In this document: one piece after another, positions 15,882 to 24,930 of the stretch
Layout: the number at the start of each line of letters is the position of its first letter
How positions within the stretch are numbered: the first letter of the stretch is position 1
Assembly: GCF_900143095.1 (NCBI RefSeq)
Contig: NZ_FRDA01000002.1
Location: 1 to 64,000, forward strand
Direction: 5' to 3'
Source of the DNA: Pseudomonas asturiensis
Lineage (GTDB): Bacteria; Pseudomonadota; Gammaproteobacteria; Pseudomonadales; Pseudomonadaceae
Length of the DNA stretch: 64,000 nucleotides
Position numbers and translations under genes: made by a program
The notes under the pieces: generated by a model
Told to the model about the DNA's origin: nothing
What the model saw: only the letters and a program-made list of their open reading frames with translations
Databases searched by the model: none

Positions 15882-16763
15882 TCAGACGCGCTCGATGGCT
15901 CGCTCGCCGAACAGGCCAGCGGGACGCATCAACAGAAACAACAGGGCCAGCACGTACGGCACCCAGTTCTCGATACCGCTGCCGATGATCGGGCCGATGT
16001 AGATCTCCGCAAGCTTCTCGGCCGCGCCGATGATCAGGCCGCCCACGATGGCGCCGCCGATGGACGAGAAGCCGCCGATGATCAATACCGGCAACGCCTT
16101 GAGCACCACCAGCGACAGGGAAAACTGCACACCCAGTCGCGCGCCCCACAGCAGTCCCGCCACCAGCCCGACAAACCCGGCGACCGCCCAGACCACTGCC
16201 CAGATGCGCGGCAGGCGAATGCCCACCGCCTGTGCGGCCAACGGGTCGTCGGCTACGGCGCGCAGTGACAGGCCGATACGAGTGAGGTTGAACAGGACAG
16301 ACAACGCGATGACCAGCACTGCAGCGGTACCTGCCGCGAACAGGTCGAACTGCGAGAGCAACATGCCGCGAATCTCAAGCGGCTCGTCAGGGATGCCCAG
16401 ATCCAGCCCGTGGACCTGCGCGCCCCACAGCGCCTGTGCCAGCCCCTCGATCATGTACGACAGGCCCAGCGTGGCCATGAACAGGATGATCGGCGGACGA
16501 TTGACCAGCGGCCGCAGCACCACCCGCTCGATCAGCAGCGCCAGCACCACCATGCTCGCCAGCGTCGCCAGAAACGCCCAGCCGAACGGCAGACCGCGCT
16601 CCAGCAGGCTGACGAACGTCAGGGCGGCGAACAGTACCATCGCACCCTGAGCGAAGTTGAACACGCCCGAGGCCTTGTAGATCAGCACGAAACCGATCGC
16701 CACCAGCGAATACATCACCCCGGCCAGCAACCCGCCAATCAGCACTTCAAAGAAAAATTCCAT
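15882..16763 (-). CDS. Branched-chain-type ABC permease (LivH-like), 293 aa
   Basis: Begins MEFFFEVLIGGLLAGVMYSL, and contains YKASGVFNFAQGAMVLFAAL and LRAVADDPLAAQAVGI, both diagnostic of LivH. About eight membrane segments are visible. The ATG is preceded by GGAGG, which overlaps the end of livG. Partner of the LivM-like permease encoded next. Confidence 0.92.
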   Translation of the reverse strand: MEFFFEVLIGGLLAGVMYSLVAIGFVLIYKASGVFNFAQGAMVLFAALTFVSLLERGLPFGWAFLATLASMVVLALLIERVVLRPLVNRPPIILFMATLGLSYMIEGLAQALWGAQVHGLDLGIPDEPLEIRGMLLSQFDLFAAGTAAVLVIALSVLFNLTRIGLSLRAVADDPLAAQAVGIRLPRIWAVVWAVAGFVGLVAGLLWGARLGVQFSLSLVVLKALPVLIIGGFSSIGGAIVGGLIIGAAEKLAEIYIGPIIGSGIENWVPYVLALLFLLMRPAGLFGERAIERV

Positions 16764-16766
16764 GGT

Positions 16767-17570
16767 TTACTGGCCTCCCGCCACATAAGAACGACGAGTG
16801 CCGAGATAAGCGGCAATCACCTGCGGGTCGTTGCGCACCCGCTCGGGCGTGCCGTCACCAATCTTGCGGCCGTAATCCAGCACCACGACGTGATCGCTGA
16901 GGCCCATCACCACACCGATGTCATGCTCGATCAGCACGATCGTGGTACCCAGTTCGCGGTTGATGTCACGGATGAACTGGCTCATCTCGACTTTCTCTTC
17001 AGCGTTCATGCCCGCCATCGGCTCGTCCAGCAACAGCAGACGCGGCTCGGCCGCCAGCGCCCGCGCCAGCTCAACGCGCTTTTGCAGGCCATAAGAAAGC
17101 TTCCCGACCAGCACATGGCGCCACGGGTGAATGCGCAGGAACTGAATCACCCGTTCGGCGTGTGCGCGTTGTTCGTCGTCTTCGGCAGGCGCGCGGCCGA
17201 TACGCAGCATCTGCTCCACCCAGGTACTGCGGCGCTTGAGGTTGCGCCCCGTCAACACGTTGTCCAGCACACTCATGCCCTTGAACAAGGCGAGGTTCTG
17301 AAAGGTGCGGGCGATGCCGCGCTCGGCTGCCTGATGGGGACGCATGCGCGTGCGGGTCTTGCCCGCGTATCGAATGGAGCCGCTTTGCGCCCGATAAACA
17401 CCATTGATCACGTTGAGCAGTGAGCTTTTGCCAGCGCCGTTGGGCCCGATCAAGGCGCAGATTTCCCCTGCGGCCACTGAGAAACTGATTGAAGTAACGG
17501 CTTTTACGCCCTTGAAAGACAAGGAAATATCGTCGAGCGCCAGCAAAGGTGTAGACGGGCTTGCGCTCAT
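16767..17570 (-). CDS. Branched-chain-type ABC transporter ATPase (LivG-like), 267 aa
   Basis: Walker A GPNGAGKSS at 42-50, a YGLQKRVELARAL signature (a variant of LSGGQ seen in some LivG proteins), Walker B RLLLLDEPMAGM and the switch His in VLIEHDIGVVM. The C-terminal RVRNDPQVIAAYLG is typical of LivG. It overlaps the stop of the AMP-binding gene by 4 bp (ATGA), indicating translational coupling. Confidence 0.92.
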   Translation of the reverse strand: MSASPSTPLLALDDISLSFKGVKAVTSISFSVAAGEICALIGPNGAGKSSLLNVINGVYRAQSGSIRYAGKTRTRMRPHQAAERGIARTFQNLALFKGMSVLDNVLTGRNLKRRSTWVEQMLRIGRAPAEDDEQRAHAERVIQFLRIHPWRHVLVGKLSYGLQKRVELARALAAEPRLLLLDEPMAGMNAEEKVEMSQFIRDINRELGTTIVLIEHDIGVVMGLSDHVVVLDYGRKIGDGTPERVRNDPQVIAAYLGTRRSYVAGGQ

Positions 17571-18667
17571 GACGACGCCCCCAGCGGAACCGGCAGTTGA
17601 TCATCGGAAACGGCCGTTCTGACCCTCGACGGGATTGGCGCCGGTGTATCCAGGGTACGAGGCCGAATACCCAGCGCGGCAAAGAACGCCTCGCAGGGCG
17701 GCGTCAGAGCCTCACCCACCAGCAGCGGTTTGCTCAGACGGCTCATCCCCAGCACATCCAGCAATGGACGGCGGATCAGCCAGTGCCCGAGGCTGCGCCT
17801 GATCACGCCTTGGGCGGGGACCATTGCCCACTGATACAGCGCATGGGCGAACGTGCCCGGCAGCGGCAACCGCTCTCGCGCCCAAAGCTCCAGCCGCGCA
17901 TAGGACTCACGCGTGCCCAGCACCAGCGTGGGCCCCAGTTCACGGCGGTCGTTATCGCGAGTGCTCAGCGCTTCGGGGATATTCAGACAGAAACCGGCGA
18001 CCAGCCAGGGCGCTAACAGATAGCGGGCCTGGCCGCTGGCGGCAAACACGCGGGCCGCCAGTGCCTGGTCGCGATCAGTGATGGCCTGGGTGTAGATCAG
18101 TTGCTGCGCACCGTCGAGCAATTCACCATGGCTCAGGTGTTGTTGCACGCCCTCAGGCGTCTGGAACACGAACGCGCAGTCTTCGGAACGGGTTACGGGC
18201 CAGACAACGTTGCCAGGAGCATGATTCAGCAACGTGCCGTAATCGATGAAGCGTGCATCCTGGGCATCGTGCAGGCCTCGTGTGTCCAGAACAATCACCA
18301 CGCCAGGTTCGACATCGCGAAGCTGGGCGACAGCCTCCAGGTCCTGCACCACTGCATAACGGGGCTTCAATGCCAGCAGCCCCTGTTTGTTATCCACCAA
18401 AGGCTCGACCAGACTGACACTGCCACCCAACGCCTGCGCCGCCAGCGTCAGCAGCAACGTTTCGGTCCTCGCGTCACTGATGATCACCAGGCAATCCGTC
18501 GCCTTGAACCCCTTCATCTGAAGCGCCTCGGCCAACGGTTCAACGTCCTGCGCCAGTTTGCCCCAACTGCGGGTGTGCCAGATACCCAGTTGCTTGTAGC
18601 GCAGGGCCGTCTGTTTGTTGCGCGTCTGCGCCTGGAACAGCAGCGCCTGATGCAGTGAATGATGCAT
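17567..18667 (-). CDS. Degenerate, shortened AMP-binding (acyl-CoA synthetase-like) protein, 366 aa
   Basis: The N-terminal part resembles FadD-type adenylate-forming enzymes (ALLFQAQTRNKQTALRYK, then ARTETLLLTLAAQALGGSVS). The phosphate-binding loop, normally TSGTTG-x-PKG followed by SHxNLL, is reduced to FQTPEGVQQHLSHGELL at 168-184, without the Ser/Thr/Gly loop. The adenine-binding and C-terminal catalytic motifs (YGxTE, the final catalytic Lys) are absent and the length is about 60% of the family's. A full-length synthetase commonly opens liv-type operons of this layout; here it is probably catalytically inactive. Start at ATG 18667; first gene after a near-consensus sigma-54 promoter. 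Confidence 0.72.
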   Translation of the reverse strand: MHHSLHQALLFQAQTRNKQTALRYKQLGIWHTRSWGKLAQDVEPLAEALQMKGFKATDCLVIISDARTETLLLTLAAQALGGSVSLVEPLVDNKQGLLALKPRYAVVQDLEAVAQLRDVEPGVVIVLDTRGLHDAQDARFIDYGTLLNHAPGNVVWPVTRSEDCAFVFQTPEGVQQHLSHGELLDGAQQLIYTQAITDRDQALAARVFAASGQARYLLAPWLVAGFCLNIPEALSTRDNDRRELGPTLVLGTRESYARLELWARERLPLPGTFAHALYQWAMVPAQGVIRRSLGHWLIRRPLLDVLGMSRLSKPLLVGEALTPPCEAFFAALGIRPRTLDTPAPIPSRVRTAVSDDQLPVPLGASS

Positions 18668-18702
18668 GAAAGCTTCCGTCGAAAATGGGTCGAAGGAGCC
18701 AT

Positions 18703-18718
18703 AGCAGCGAACGTGCCA
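18703..18718 (-). promoter_or_regulatory. Sigma-54 promoter of the AMP-binding/liv operon
   Basis: On the minus strand TGGCACG-TTCG-CTGCT, one mismatch from TGGCACG-N4-TTGCT. It lies about 36 bp before the start codon and about 85 bp from the shared palindrome at 18803-18822. Confidence 0.8.
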
Positions 18719-18802
18719 TACCGGGAAAGACAGGCAGATCAACGACTTGCGAGGTCTGATGAGAGCCGGCTGCTGTCCGGTTTGCAGTCAAGCTGTTGCG
18801 GC

Positions 18803-18822
18803 GCTGTTGCAAGGCCAACAGC
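18803..18822. promoter_or_regulatory. Perfect palindrome GCTGTTG-N6-CAACAGC between divergent sigma-54 promoters
   Basis: GCTGTTG-CAAGGC-CAACAGC, with an extra GCTGTTG half-site at 18792-18798. It sits between the minus-strand promoter of the liv operon and the plus-strand promoter of the DszC-like gene. Candidate binding site of a sigma-54 activator. Confidence 0.7.
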
Positions 18823-18871
18823 TGCAACCTGACTACAAAAAAATAGCCTTTAAAATCAATGAATTAAGTTC

Positions 18872-18887
18872 AGGCACAGAGTATGCA
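18872..18887 (+). promoter_or_regulatory. Candidate sigma-54 promoter of the DszC-like gene
   Basis: AGGCACA-GAGT-ATGCA, with GG and GC 10 bases apart. It lies about 60 bp before ATG 18947 and about 50 bp downstream of the shared palindrome. Confidence 0.65.
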
Positions 18888-18946
18888 GAGCGGTGAGCGA
18901 CCCTTCATTGGCCACGTGCCAATCTTCTAGCGTTCAGGAGCACTGC

Positions 18947-20179
18947 ATGACTTTGTCCAACACCCCACTGTCGCTTGGAACCGACTACGAAAGCCTCGCC
19001 AACCGCTTCCGCCCGATCTTCCGTGAGATCAGCGCAGGCGCGGTGGAGCGCGAAAAAGGCCGCGCCCTGCCCCACGAACCGATTGCCTGGCTCAAACAGG
19101 CAGGCTTTGGCGCGGTTCGGGTGCCCAGGGAGCATGGCGGCGGCGGTGCCTCGGTCGGCCAGCTGTTTCAGTTACTGATCGAGCTGGCTGAAGCGGATTC
19201 GAATATTCCACAAGCGTTGCGCGCACATTTTGCCTTTGTCGAAGACCGCCTGAATGCCCCCGCCAGCCCGGACAGGGACAAATGGTTCGCGCGCTTTGTC
19301 GCAGGCGATCTGGTCGGCAACGGCTGGACCGAAGTCGGTTCGGTGAAGATTGGCGACGTGATCACCAAGGTCAGTGCGCAGGGCGATGGCTTTGTGCTCA
19401 ACGGCCGCAAGTTCTACAGCACCGGCAGCATTTTCGCGGACTGGATCGATGTGTACGCGCAGCGTGCCGACACCGGTGCCGACGTGATCGCCGTGGTCGA
19501 TGCACATCATGCCGGTGTGCGTCACAGCGACGACTGGGACGGGTTCGGCCAGCGCACCACCGGCAGCGGCACCTCGGTGTATGAGAATGTGCCGCTGCCT
19601 GCCGAACACGTCATCCCGTTCGAACAACGCTTCAAGTACCAGACGGCGTTCTATCAGTTGGTGTTGCTGGCCGTGCTGGCAGGCATTGGCCGGGCCATTG
19701 AGCGCGATATCGCCCAGCAGGTACGTGACCGCACGCGCGTGTTCAGCACCGGCAACGCCGACAGCGTCAGTCAGGATTCGCAGGTGCAACAGGTGGTCGG
19801 GCAGATTGCAGCACAGGTCTATGCAGCCGAGGCGGCGACGCTGCGTTCGGCAGAACCCCTGCAACGCGCTTACGTGGCTCGCTTCGGGAATGATGCGCAG
19901 CAGGAAAAAGACGCCAACATCGCCGCTGAAATCGAAACCGCCAAGGCGCAAGTAATTGTTTCGGAACTGGTGCTGCGCGCAGCCACTGACCTGTTCAATG
20001 CCTTGGGCGCATCGGGCGTCAGCGTCAACAAGGCGCTGGACCGTCACTGGCGCAACGCCCGCACAGCGGCCTCGCACAATCCGCTGATCTACAAGGCTCG
20101 CATCGTGGGCGACTGGCGCATCAACGGGACCGAACCACCGTATGTCTGGCAGATCGGCAACGGCTCGGGCAAAGCCTGA
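18947..20179 (+). CDS. DszC/SfnC-like flavin-dependent monooxygenase (acyl-CoA dehydrogenase fold), 410 aa
   Basis: Acyl-CoA-dehydrogenase fold with an N-terminal helical domain, IAWLKQAGFGAVRVPREHGG, GFVLNGRKFYSTGSIFADWI, DDWDGFGQRTTGSGT, and a C-terminal NKALDRHWRNARTAASHNP. The GRKFYSTG and DGFGQRTTGSG motifs are those of DszC/SfnC-type monooxygenases, which use reduced flavin and oxygen, and not of true dehydrogenases. Start at ATG 18947 with CAGGAG. Monocistronic; its stop lies 9 bp from the stop of the convergent ABC permease gene, with no terminator between. An organosulfur substrate is inferred. Confidence 0.82.
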   Translation: MTLSNTPLSLGTDYESLANRFRPIFREISAGAVEREKGRALPHEPIAWLKQAGFGAVRVPREHGGGGASVGQLFQLLIELAEADSNIPQALRAHFAFVEDRLNAPASPDRDKWFARFVAGDLVGNGWTEVGSVKIGDVITKVSAQGDGFVLNGRKFYSTGSIFADWIDVYAQRADTGADVIAVVDAHHAGVRHSDDWDGFGQRTTGSGTSVYENVPLPAEHVIPFEQRFKYQTAFYQLVLLAVLAGIGRAIERDIAQQVRDRTRVFSTGNADSVSQDSQVQQVVGQIAAQVYAAEAATLRSAEPLQRAYVARFGNDAQQEKDANIAAEIETAKAQVIVSELVLRAATDLFNALGASGVSVNKALDRHWRNARTAASHNPLIYKARIVGDWRINGTEPPYVWQIGNGSGKA

Positions 20180-20188
20180 GCCGCTGTC

Positions 20189-21175
20189 CTATTGAGCACG
20201 ATTTAGCAGGTGGCGACTGGCGAAACTGAAGGCCAGCACCAGAAAAATCAGCGCCCCGGTCGCCACCTGCTGCCAATAGAAATTCCAGCCGATAAGCAGC
20301 AGTCCGTTGGCGATCACGTTGATGAACAGCACGCCCAGCAACGTCCCGACGATATTGGGGCGTCCCTGACGGCTCAGCGTGGTGCCCATGAACACCGCGC
20401 CGATGGCGCTGATCAGATAAGCGTTGCCTGACATCGGCACGTAGGCGTTGACGGTCGAACTGAGCACAATCCCCGCCACCGCGCAGGCCAGTGCGCTGCC
20501 AATGAACACCTGAACAGCAATGCGCCGCGTCGAGAGGCCCGAGTAATACGCCAGTTGCGGCTGTGTCCCTAGCGCCAGAATCTCACGCCCCAGACGCCCC
20601 CGCGCCAGCACCAGCCCATAAACGCCGGCCAATAACGCGACCAGCCAGACCGGGAACGGCACGCCTAAAATCACCAGACCGGTAATGCCGGGCAACACAC
20701 CCTGAGCGATGTAGATGGGTTGCCCGCCGTCCGACAACAACTGCTGCACGCTGGTGCCGATGAACAGCGTGCCCAGTGTTGCCAGAAACGGCGAGATGCG
20801 CAGGCCGGCAATCAACAGCGCATTGAACATCCCTGCCGCTGCACCCGCCAACAAGGCGACGACGACCGCAACGACCCACCCATGACCGCCATTGAGCGCG
20901 ACCACGAACGCCAGACTGGCGAAGTCCACGGCAGTGCCCACCGACAGATCGATGCCGCCAGCCGCCACTGCCCAGGTCATGCCGACGGCGATGATCGCCA
21001 GCAGCAAGAAATTGTTCAGGATCAGGCTCGACAGGTTGCCCCAGCTCAGGAAACCCGGTGCCTGCAGTGCAAAAAACGCCAGAATGATCAACACCAGCAC
21101 CGGCAGTGTGGCCGTCAACAGATGCGGCAGAATGCCGGGGCGTGTCGATGAAGCAGTCAAAGCCAGCGTTCTCAT
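20189..21175 (-). CDS. Ribose-type ABC permease (RbsC-like), 328 aa
   Basis: About nine hydrophobic segments and the family motifs GMTWAVAAGGIDLSVGTAVD (normally GGIDLSVG) and NAYLISAIGAVFMGTTLSRQGRPNI. Last gene of an SBP-ATPase-permease-permease operon; its ATG overlaps the upstream permease stop by 4 bp. The carried substrate is unknown. Confidence 0.9.
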   Translation of the reverse strand: MRTLALTASSTRPGILPHLLTATLPVLVLIILAFFALQAPGFLSWGNLSSLILNNFLLLAIIAVGMTWAVAAGGIDLSVGTAVDFASLAFVVALNGGHGWVVAVVVALLAGAAAGMFNALLIAGLRISPFLATLGTLFIGTSVQQLLSDGGQPIYIAQGVLPGITGLVILGVPFPVWLVALLAGVYGLVLARGRLGREILALGTQPQLAYYSGLSTRRIAVQVFIGSALACAVAGIVLSSTVNAYVPMSGNAYLISAIGAVFMGTTLSRQGRPNIVGTLLGVLFINVIANGLLLIGWNFYWQQVATGALIFLVLAFSFASRHLLNRAQ

Positions 21176-22176
21176 TGTTCACCCTCCGGTTGGCCGACGG
21201 CACCGGAAAAGGCCACCACCAGCAAAATCAGCACGCCTTGCACACCGTTGACCCAGAAGCTGGAAATGTTCAGCAACTGAAAACCATTGATGAGAAAGCC
21301 CAACAACAGGGTCGCCAGCAAGGTGCCGGGAATATTGGCGGTCAGGCGTCTGGAGAACACCGAACCGAGAAAGGCAATCGCCACCACCGACAGCAGCATG
21401 TCGCCAGAGCCCGTCGTGCTGCCGCTGAACATTGCCGCTGAACAGAACGCGCCCAACGCGGCGCAAAGCCCGGCAATCAGGTAAGTGGAAAACACATAGC
21501 CTTGAGGATTCAAACCGGCCGCCCTGGCCGCCAAGGGGTATTCTCCGATGGCGTACAAGCGCAGCCCCCAGGCGCTGTGATGAATGACGAGGTGCAGCGC
21601 GGCGGTCACGCTCAACAGCATCCAGGCCAAGGCCGGTACGCCCAGCCATTCACCCGCTGCCAGCAGTTCCAGTAGCTCAGAGTCGGTTGCCAGCACCGTG
21701 TTCTGAGTCAGTACCAGCTCCAGCCCTGCGACCAGATTCATGCTCGCCAGCGTTGCCAGCAAAGGTGGCAATCTGAGAAGCACCACGGCCAGACCATTCA
21801 ACGCACCGACCAGCACACCACAGGCCAGCGTAAGCGCGACGGCTTGCCAGGTGCCCAGCCCTGCGTTGTTGAGGCTGCTATAGACGGCCGCGCATAGCCC
21901 CAGGTTGGCCGCCAGCGACAGGTCCAGCCCGCCACGGACCACGTTGGAGCCTCCACCGATAACCACGCAGGTCAGGCCCAGCGCAAGAATGCCCAGCACG
22001 GCCGATTGGGCAAACACGTTGCTGATGTTACCGATACTGAGAAAGTTCGGCGCACCGAAAGCAAAGCCCAGCAGGATGATCAGAAACACCAGCAACGAGC
22101 CGCGCTGCGCCAGGCGCAGCAGCCAGTCTGCTGAAAAACCGGACGGCTGACGAATGGAAACCTCAGGCACGGACAT
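21172..22176 (-). CDS. Ribose-type ABC permease (RbsC-like), 334 aa
   Basis: Same family as its neighbour, with GGGSNVVRGGLDLSLAANLG in place of GGIDLSVG and GDMLLSVVAIAFLGSVFSR near the end. Start placed at ATG 22176 with GAGGAG upstream; it overlaps the ATPase gene by 14 bp. Two different permeases suggest a heterodimeric channel, as in autoinducer-2 (Lsr) type importers, rather than the RbsC homodimer. Confidence 0.88.
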   Translation of the reverse strand: MSVPEVSIRQPSGFSADWLLRLAQRGSLLVFLIILLGFAFGAPNFLSIGNISNVFAQSAVLGILALGLTCVVIGGGSNVVRGGLDLSLAANLGLCAAVYSSLNNAGLGTWQAVALTLACGVLVGALNGLAVVLLRLPPLLATLASMNLVAGLELVLTQNTVLATDSELLELLAAGEWLGVPALAWMLLSVTAALHLVIHHSAWGLRLYAIGEYPLAARAAGLNPQGYVFSTYLIAGLCAALGAFCSAAMFSGSTTGSGDMLLSVVAIAFLGSVFSRRLTANIPGTLLATLLLGFLINGFQLLNISSFWVNGVQGVLILLVVAFSGAVGQPEGEQ

Positions 22177-23719
22177 GTTTGCGCTCCTCATGGGCATGAT
22201 CAATGACTGCAGGGCGCTCCGTGGCACCGGTGGCACAAGCCAGCAACTGATCGCTGTCGGTGGTGCATGCATCGAACTCACCCGCGATACGGCCCCGATG
22301 CAGCACGACAATGCGCTGGGTGATGCCGATCAGTTCCGGCAGGTCAGACGACAGCACCAGAACGGCCGCGCCGCTTTCGGCAAGCCGGGCAATCAGCCGA
22401 TAGATTTCGGTCTTGGCCCCGATGTCGACCCCCACACTCGGCTCGTCCAGCAGGTACAACGACGAATGTCGGCTGAGCCATTTGGCTAACGCCACTTTCT
22501 GCTGATTACCACCACTGAGCGACTGCACCACGCTGCCCTGCCCCGAGGTTTTGATCGCCAGCTCATCGATGAGCCGTTCGCTCTCGCGAACCTGCGCCTT
22601 GCTGTCCAATAGCCCCCAACGGGAGAACCGATCGAGGCTGGCCAGTGTGATGTTCTCCAGCACCGACAGCGCCGGAGCCACGCCATGACTGCGACGTTCT
22701 TCGGGCACCAGCGCGATGCCGTGACGGACCGCATCCCGCGGTGACTTCAGGTGCAGCGGCTTGCCATTGAGCAGCAGTTGGCCGCGTGCAGGCTTGACCA
22801 GCCCGAACAGGCTCTTGAGCAATTCCTTCGCGCCGGAGCCGACCAGCCCTGTGAGCCCGATCACTTCGCCGCGCCCCACCGTCAGATCAATACCGTCGTA
22901 AGCGTTGCCTGCCGACAACCCTTTGAGCTCAAGAACCGGCGGCCCCGGAGTCGTTTTTGCCCGCAAATACAGCTCGCCCACCTCACGATTGACCATCAAG
23001 CGGGCGATCTGCGCCGTGCTGGTCACCGCCGGATCAACCACGGCGACGTTACGTCCGTTGCGCAATACCGTGACCTGATCGCAGAGCGATTCGATTTCCT
23101 GCAGGTAATGCGAAATGTACAGAATCGTCAGCCCGTCATGACGCAGGCGGCGCACGATGGACAGCAAACGATCGACTTCCCGCTTGACCAGCGACACGCT
23201 CGGCTCGTCGAACACCAGTATGTCGGGCTTGGCGATCAGTGCGCGGATGATCTGCACAATCTGCCGTTGAGCGCTGTCCAGATCACGGATCAGCGCTCCT
23301 TTCGGAAATTCCATAGCGAAATAATCATGGAGCAGCCTTGCGGCCTCGCGCTCCTGAGCGCGGCGATCCACCAGCAGGCCGCGCTTGATTTCCTGACCGA
23401 AGAACAGCGCTTCACCGACGGTAAAACTGCCGGGCAGCAAACGCTCCTGATGAATGAACTGCACGCCCAGCGCCTCGACCTGACGGGGCGTGAAGGCATC
23501 AAAGGACTGACCCTGTACGCTCAGGCTGCCTTCGTCGGCCTTATGAATGCCCGCCAGCACCTTGATCAACGTGGATTTGCCTGCGCCGTTTTCACCCACC
23601 AGGCCATGAATGGTTCCGGGCTCGACCCGCAGATCGACCCCGTCCAGCGCCTGGGTCGCGCCGAAGCGTTTGCGGATGCCTTGCAGGTGCAAGGCCGGCG
23701 GTGACGTCACTGAAGTCAT
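22163..23719 (-). CDS. Ribose-type ABC ATPase with two nucleotide-binding domains (RbsA/MglA-like), 518 aa
   Basis: Domain 1: Walker A GENGAGKST at about residues 38-46, Walker B PDILVFDEPSVSL. Its signature is degenerate (RDLDSAQRQIVQI). Domain 2: a degenerate Walker A (GLVGSGAKE), as usual in this family, signature QSLSGGNQQKVALAKWL and SLYLLDEPSVGVDIG. Start chosen at ATG 23719 with AGGAG at a spacing of 6; a TTG two codons upstream touches the ribosome binding site and is rejected. Energises the import system encoded around it. Confidence 0.9.
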   Translation of the reverse strand: MTSVTSPPALHLQGIRKRFGATQALDGVDLRVEPGTIHGLVGENGAGKSTLIKVLAGIHKADEGSLSVQGQSFDAFTPRQVEALGVQFIHQERLLPGSFTVGEALFFGQEIKRGLLVDRRAQEREAARLLHDYFAMEFPKGALIRDLDSAQRQIVQIIRALIAKPDILVFDEPSVSLVKREVDRLLSIVRRLRHDGLTILYISHYLQEIESLCDQVTVLRNGRNVAVVDPAVTSTAQIARLMVNREVGELYLRAKTTPGPPVLELKGLSAGNAYDGIDLTVGRGEVIGLTGLVGSGAKELLKSLFGLVKPARGQLLLNGKPLHLKSPRDAVRHGIALVPEERRSHGVAPALSVLENITLASLDRFSRWGLLDSKAQVRESERLIDELAIKTSGQGSVVQSLSGGNQQKVALAKWLSRHSSLYLLDEPSVGVDIGAKTEIYRLIARLAESGAAVLVLSSDLPELIGITQRIVVLHRGRIAGEFDACTTDSDQLLACATGATERPAVIDHAHEERKHVRA

Positions 23720-23732
23720 GGTCAACTCCTGA

Positions 23733-24737
23733 TCAATTATCGCCCCGAAGCTGCTGCACTTCAGGCAGATTGTTGGCGGTGGTCAGCAAGGTAGGCACCT
23801 GAGTTTCCTTGGGCAGATCATGCTGTCCGGCCAGATAGCGCGCGACGTTCTGCACAGCGGTCTTGCCGATCAGCACCGGCTGTTGCGCGACCACTGCACC
23901 AATCGGTGAATCAGTGCGGCCGAGCAGTTCCAGCACTTCGGGCGTGCCGTCTACGCCGTAGGTCTTGATCTCGGTGCGTCCTGCATCGATCAGCGCCTTG
24001 CTGGCACCCAGTTGCGGAATGTCCCACGCCGACCAGATGGCCGCGACGCTGCCTTTGGGGTATTTGTTGAGCAAGGCCGAGACCTGCGAATAGGCGTCCT
24101 GGACCGTATTGGGGATGACATCACGCAGCTCAGGCTCGATGATCTTCAGCTCGGGATGATCCTTGAGCGCCAGCTTGAGCTGGTCATAGCGAATCGCGCA
24201 GACCGGCACGCCGTAGAAACCGTTGAACACCAGAATGTTGCCCTTGCCGCCGGTATCCTTGATCAACTGCCCGGCCAGCGCCTTGCCCGTGGCAACATTG
24301 TCGGATGTGGTGTTGTTGAGGCTGTACTGCGATGGCGCATCAATGGTGAACAACGGAATGCCCGCTTTGCTGATGCGCTTGAGCCAGGGATCGATGACGC
24401 TCAGGGTGCCCAGGGTCTGAATCACTGCGTCCGGCTTTTGTGTGATCACGGTCTGCAACTGGTTCACCAGATTCTTGTCATTGCGTCCGGCATCAAGCGT
24501 GATCGGCGTGCCCCCCAGACGTTTGACCTCATCGACCTGCGCCTGAAACGCCTTGATATCGAAGTAATGACTGGTGCCGGTCATGCTGATCGCGATGCGC
24601 TTGCCTGCCAGCGATGGAACGGTGCTGTCATCGGCGTGTGCAGACATGCCCATGCAGACAGACATCAGGGTCAGCGCCAGTACAGGCCACAGTTGGCTGA
24701 AACGATTGGAAGTCGAAGGTAGAACGGCATCGGGCAT
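23733..24737 (-). CDS. Ribose-type ABC substrate-binding protein, 334 aa
   Basis: A signal peptide ends near residue 35 (GMSAHA before DDSTVPSL). The mature protein is a type I periplasmic binding protein of the RbsB class: GKRIAISMTGTSHYFDIKAF, ITQKPDAVIQTLGTLSVIDP and VAAIWSAWDIPQLGASKAL. Normal length for the class. First gene of the operon, behind a sigma-54 promoter (24780-24795) and the palindrome at 24931-24958. The sugar or sugar-like ligand cannot be told from sequence. Confidence 0.88.
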   Translation of the reverse strand: MPDAVLPSTSNRFSQLWPVLALTLMSVCMGMSAHADDSTVPSLAGKRIAISMTGTSHYFDIKAFQAQVDEVKRLGGTPITLDAGRNDKNLVNQLQTVITQKPDAVIQTLGTLSVIDPWLKRISKAGIPLFTIDAPSQYSLNNTTSDNVATGKALAGQLIKDTGGKGNILVFNGFYGVPVCAIRYDQLKLALKDHPELKIIEPELRDVIPNTVQDAYSQVSALLNKYPKGSVAAIWSAWDIPQLGASKALIDAGRTEIKTYGVDGTPEVLELLGRTDSPIGAVVAQQPVLIGKTAVQNVARYLAGQHDLPKETQVPTLLTTANNLPEVQQLRGDN

Positions 24738-24779
24738 CGGGGTAACTCCGCAGATTCAGGACAGGAATCCAGGGAGCAG

Positions 24780-24795
24780 TGCACAGGTCGTGCCC
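24780..24795 (-). promoter_or_regulatory. Sigma-54 promoter of the ribose-type ABC operon
   Basis: On the minus strand GGGCACG-ACCT-GTGCA, two mismatches from TGGCACG-N4-TTGCA, with GG and GC 10 bases apart and about 43 bp before the start codon. Confidence 0.7.
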
Positions 24796-24930
24796 GGGCG
24801 GCATGTCGCGTGATGAGCGTCGCTGCGAGGCTCAGTCCTTAGGGCTTTCGGCGCTTGCGCTTGATAGCGATCAAGCGTCTTGCGGGCGCAATAAGAAGCC
24901 GAATAACCGACGGTGCTGTGCAAATTGCCG

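Noticed and set aside
22751..23704. Plus-strand open frame opposite the RbsA-like ATPase gene
   Set aside because: Antisense shadow; the opposite strand has clear Walker and signature motifs.
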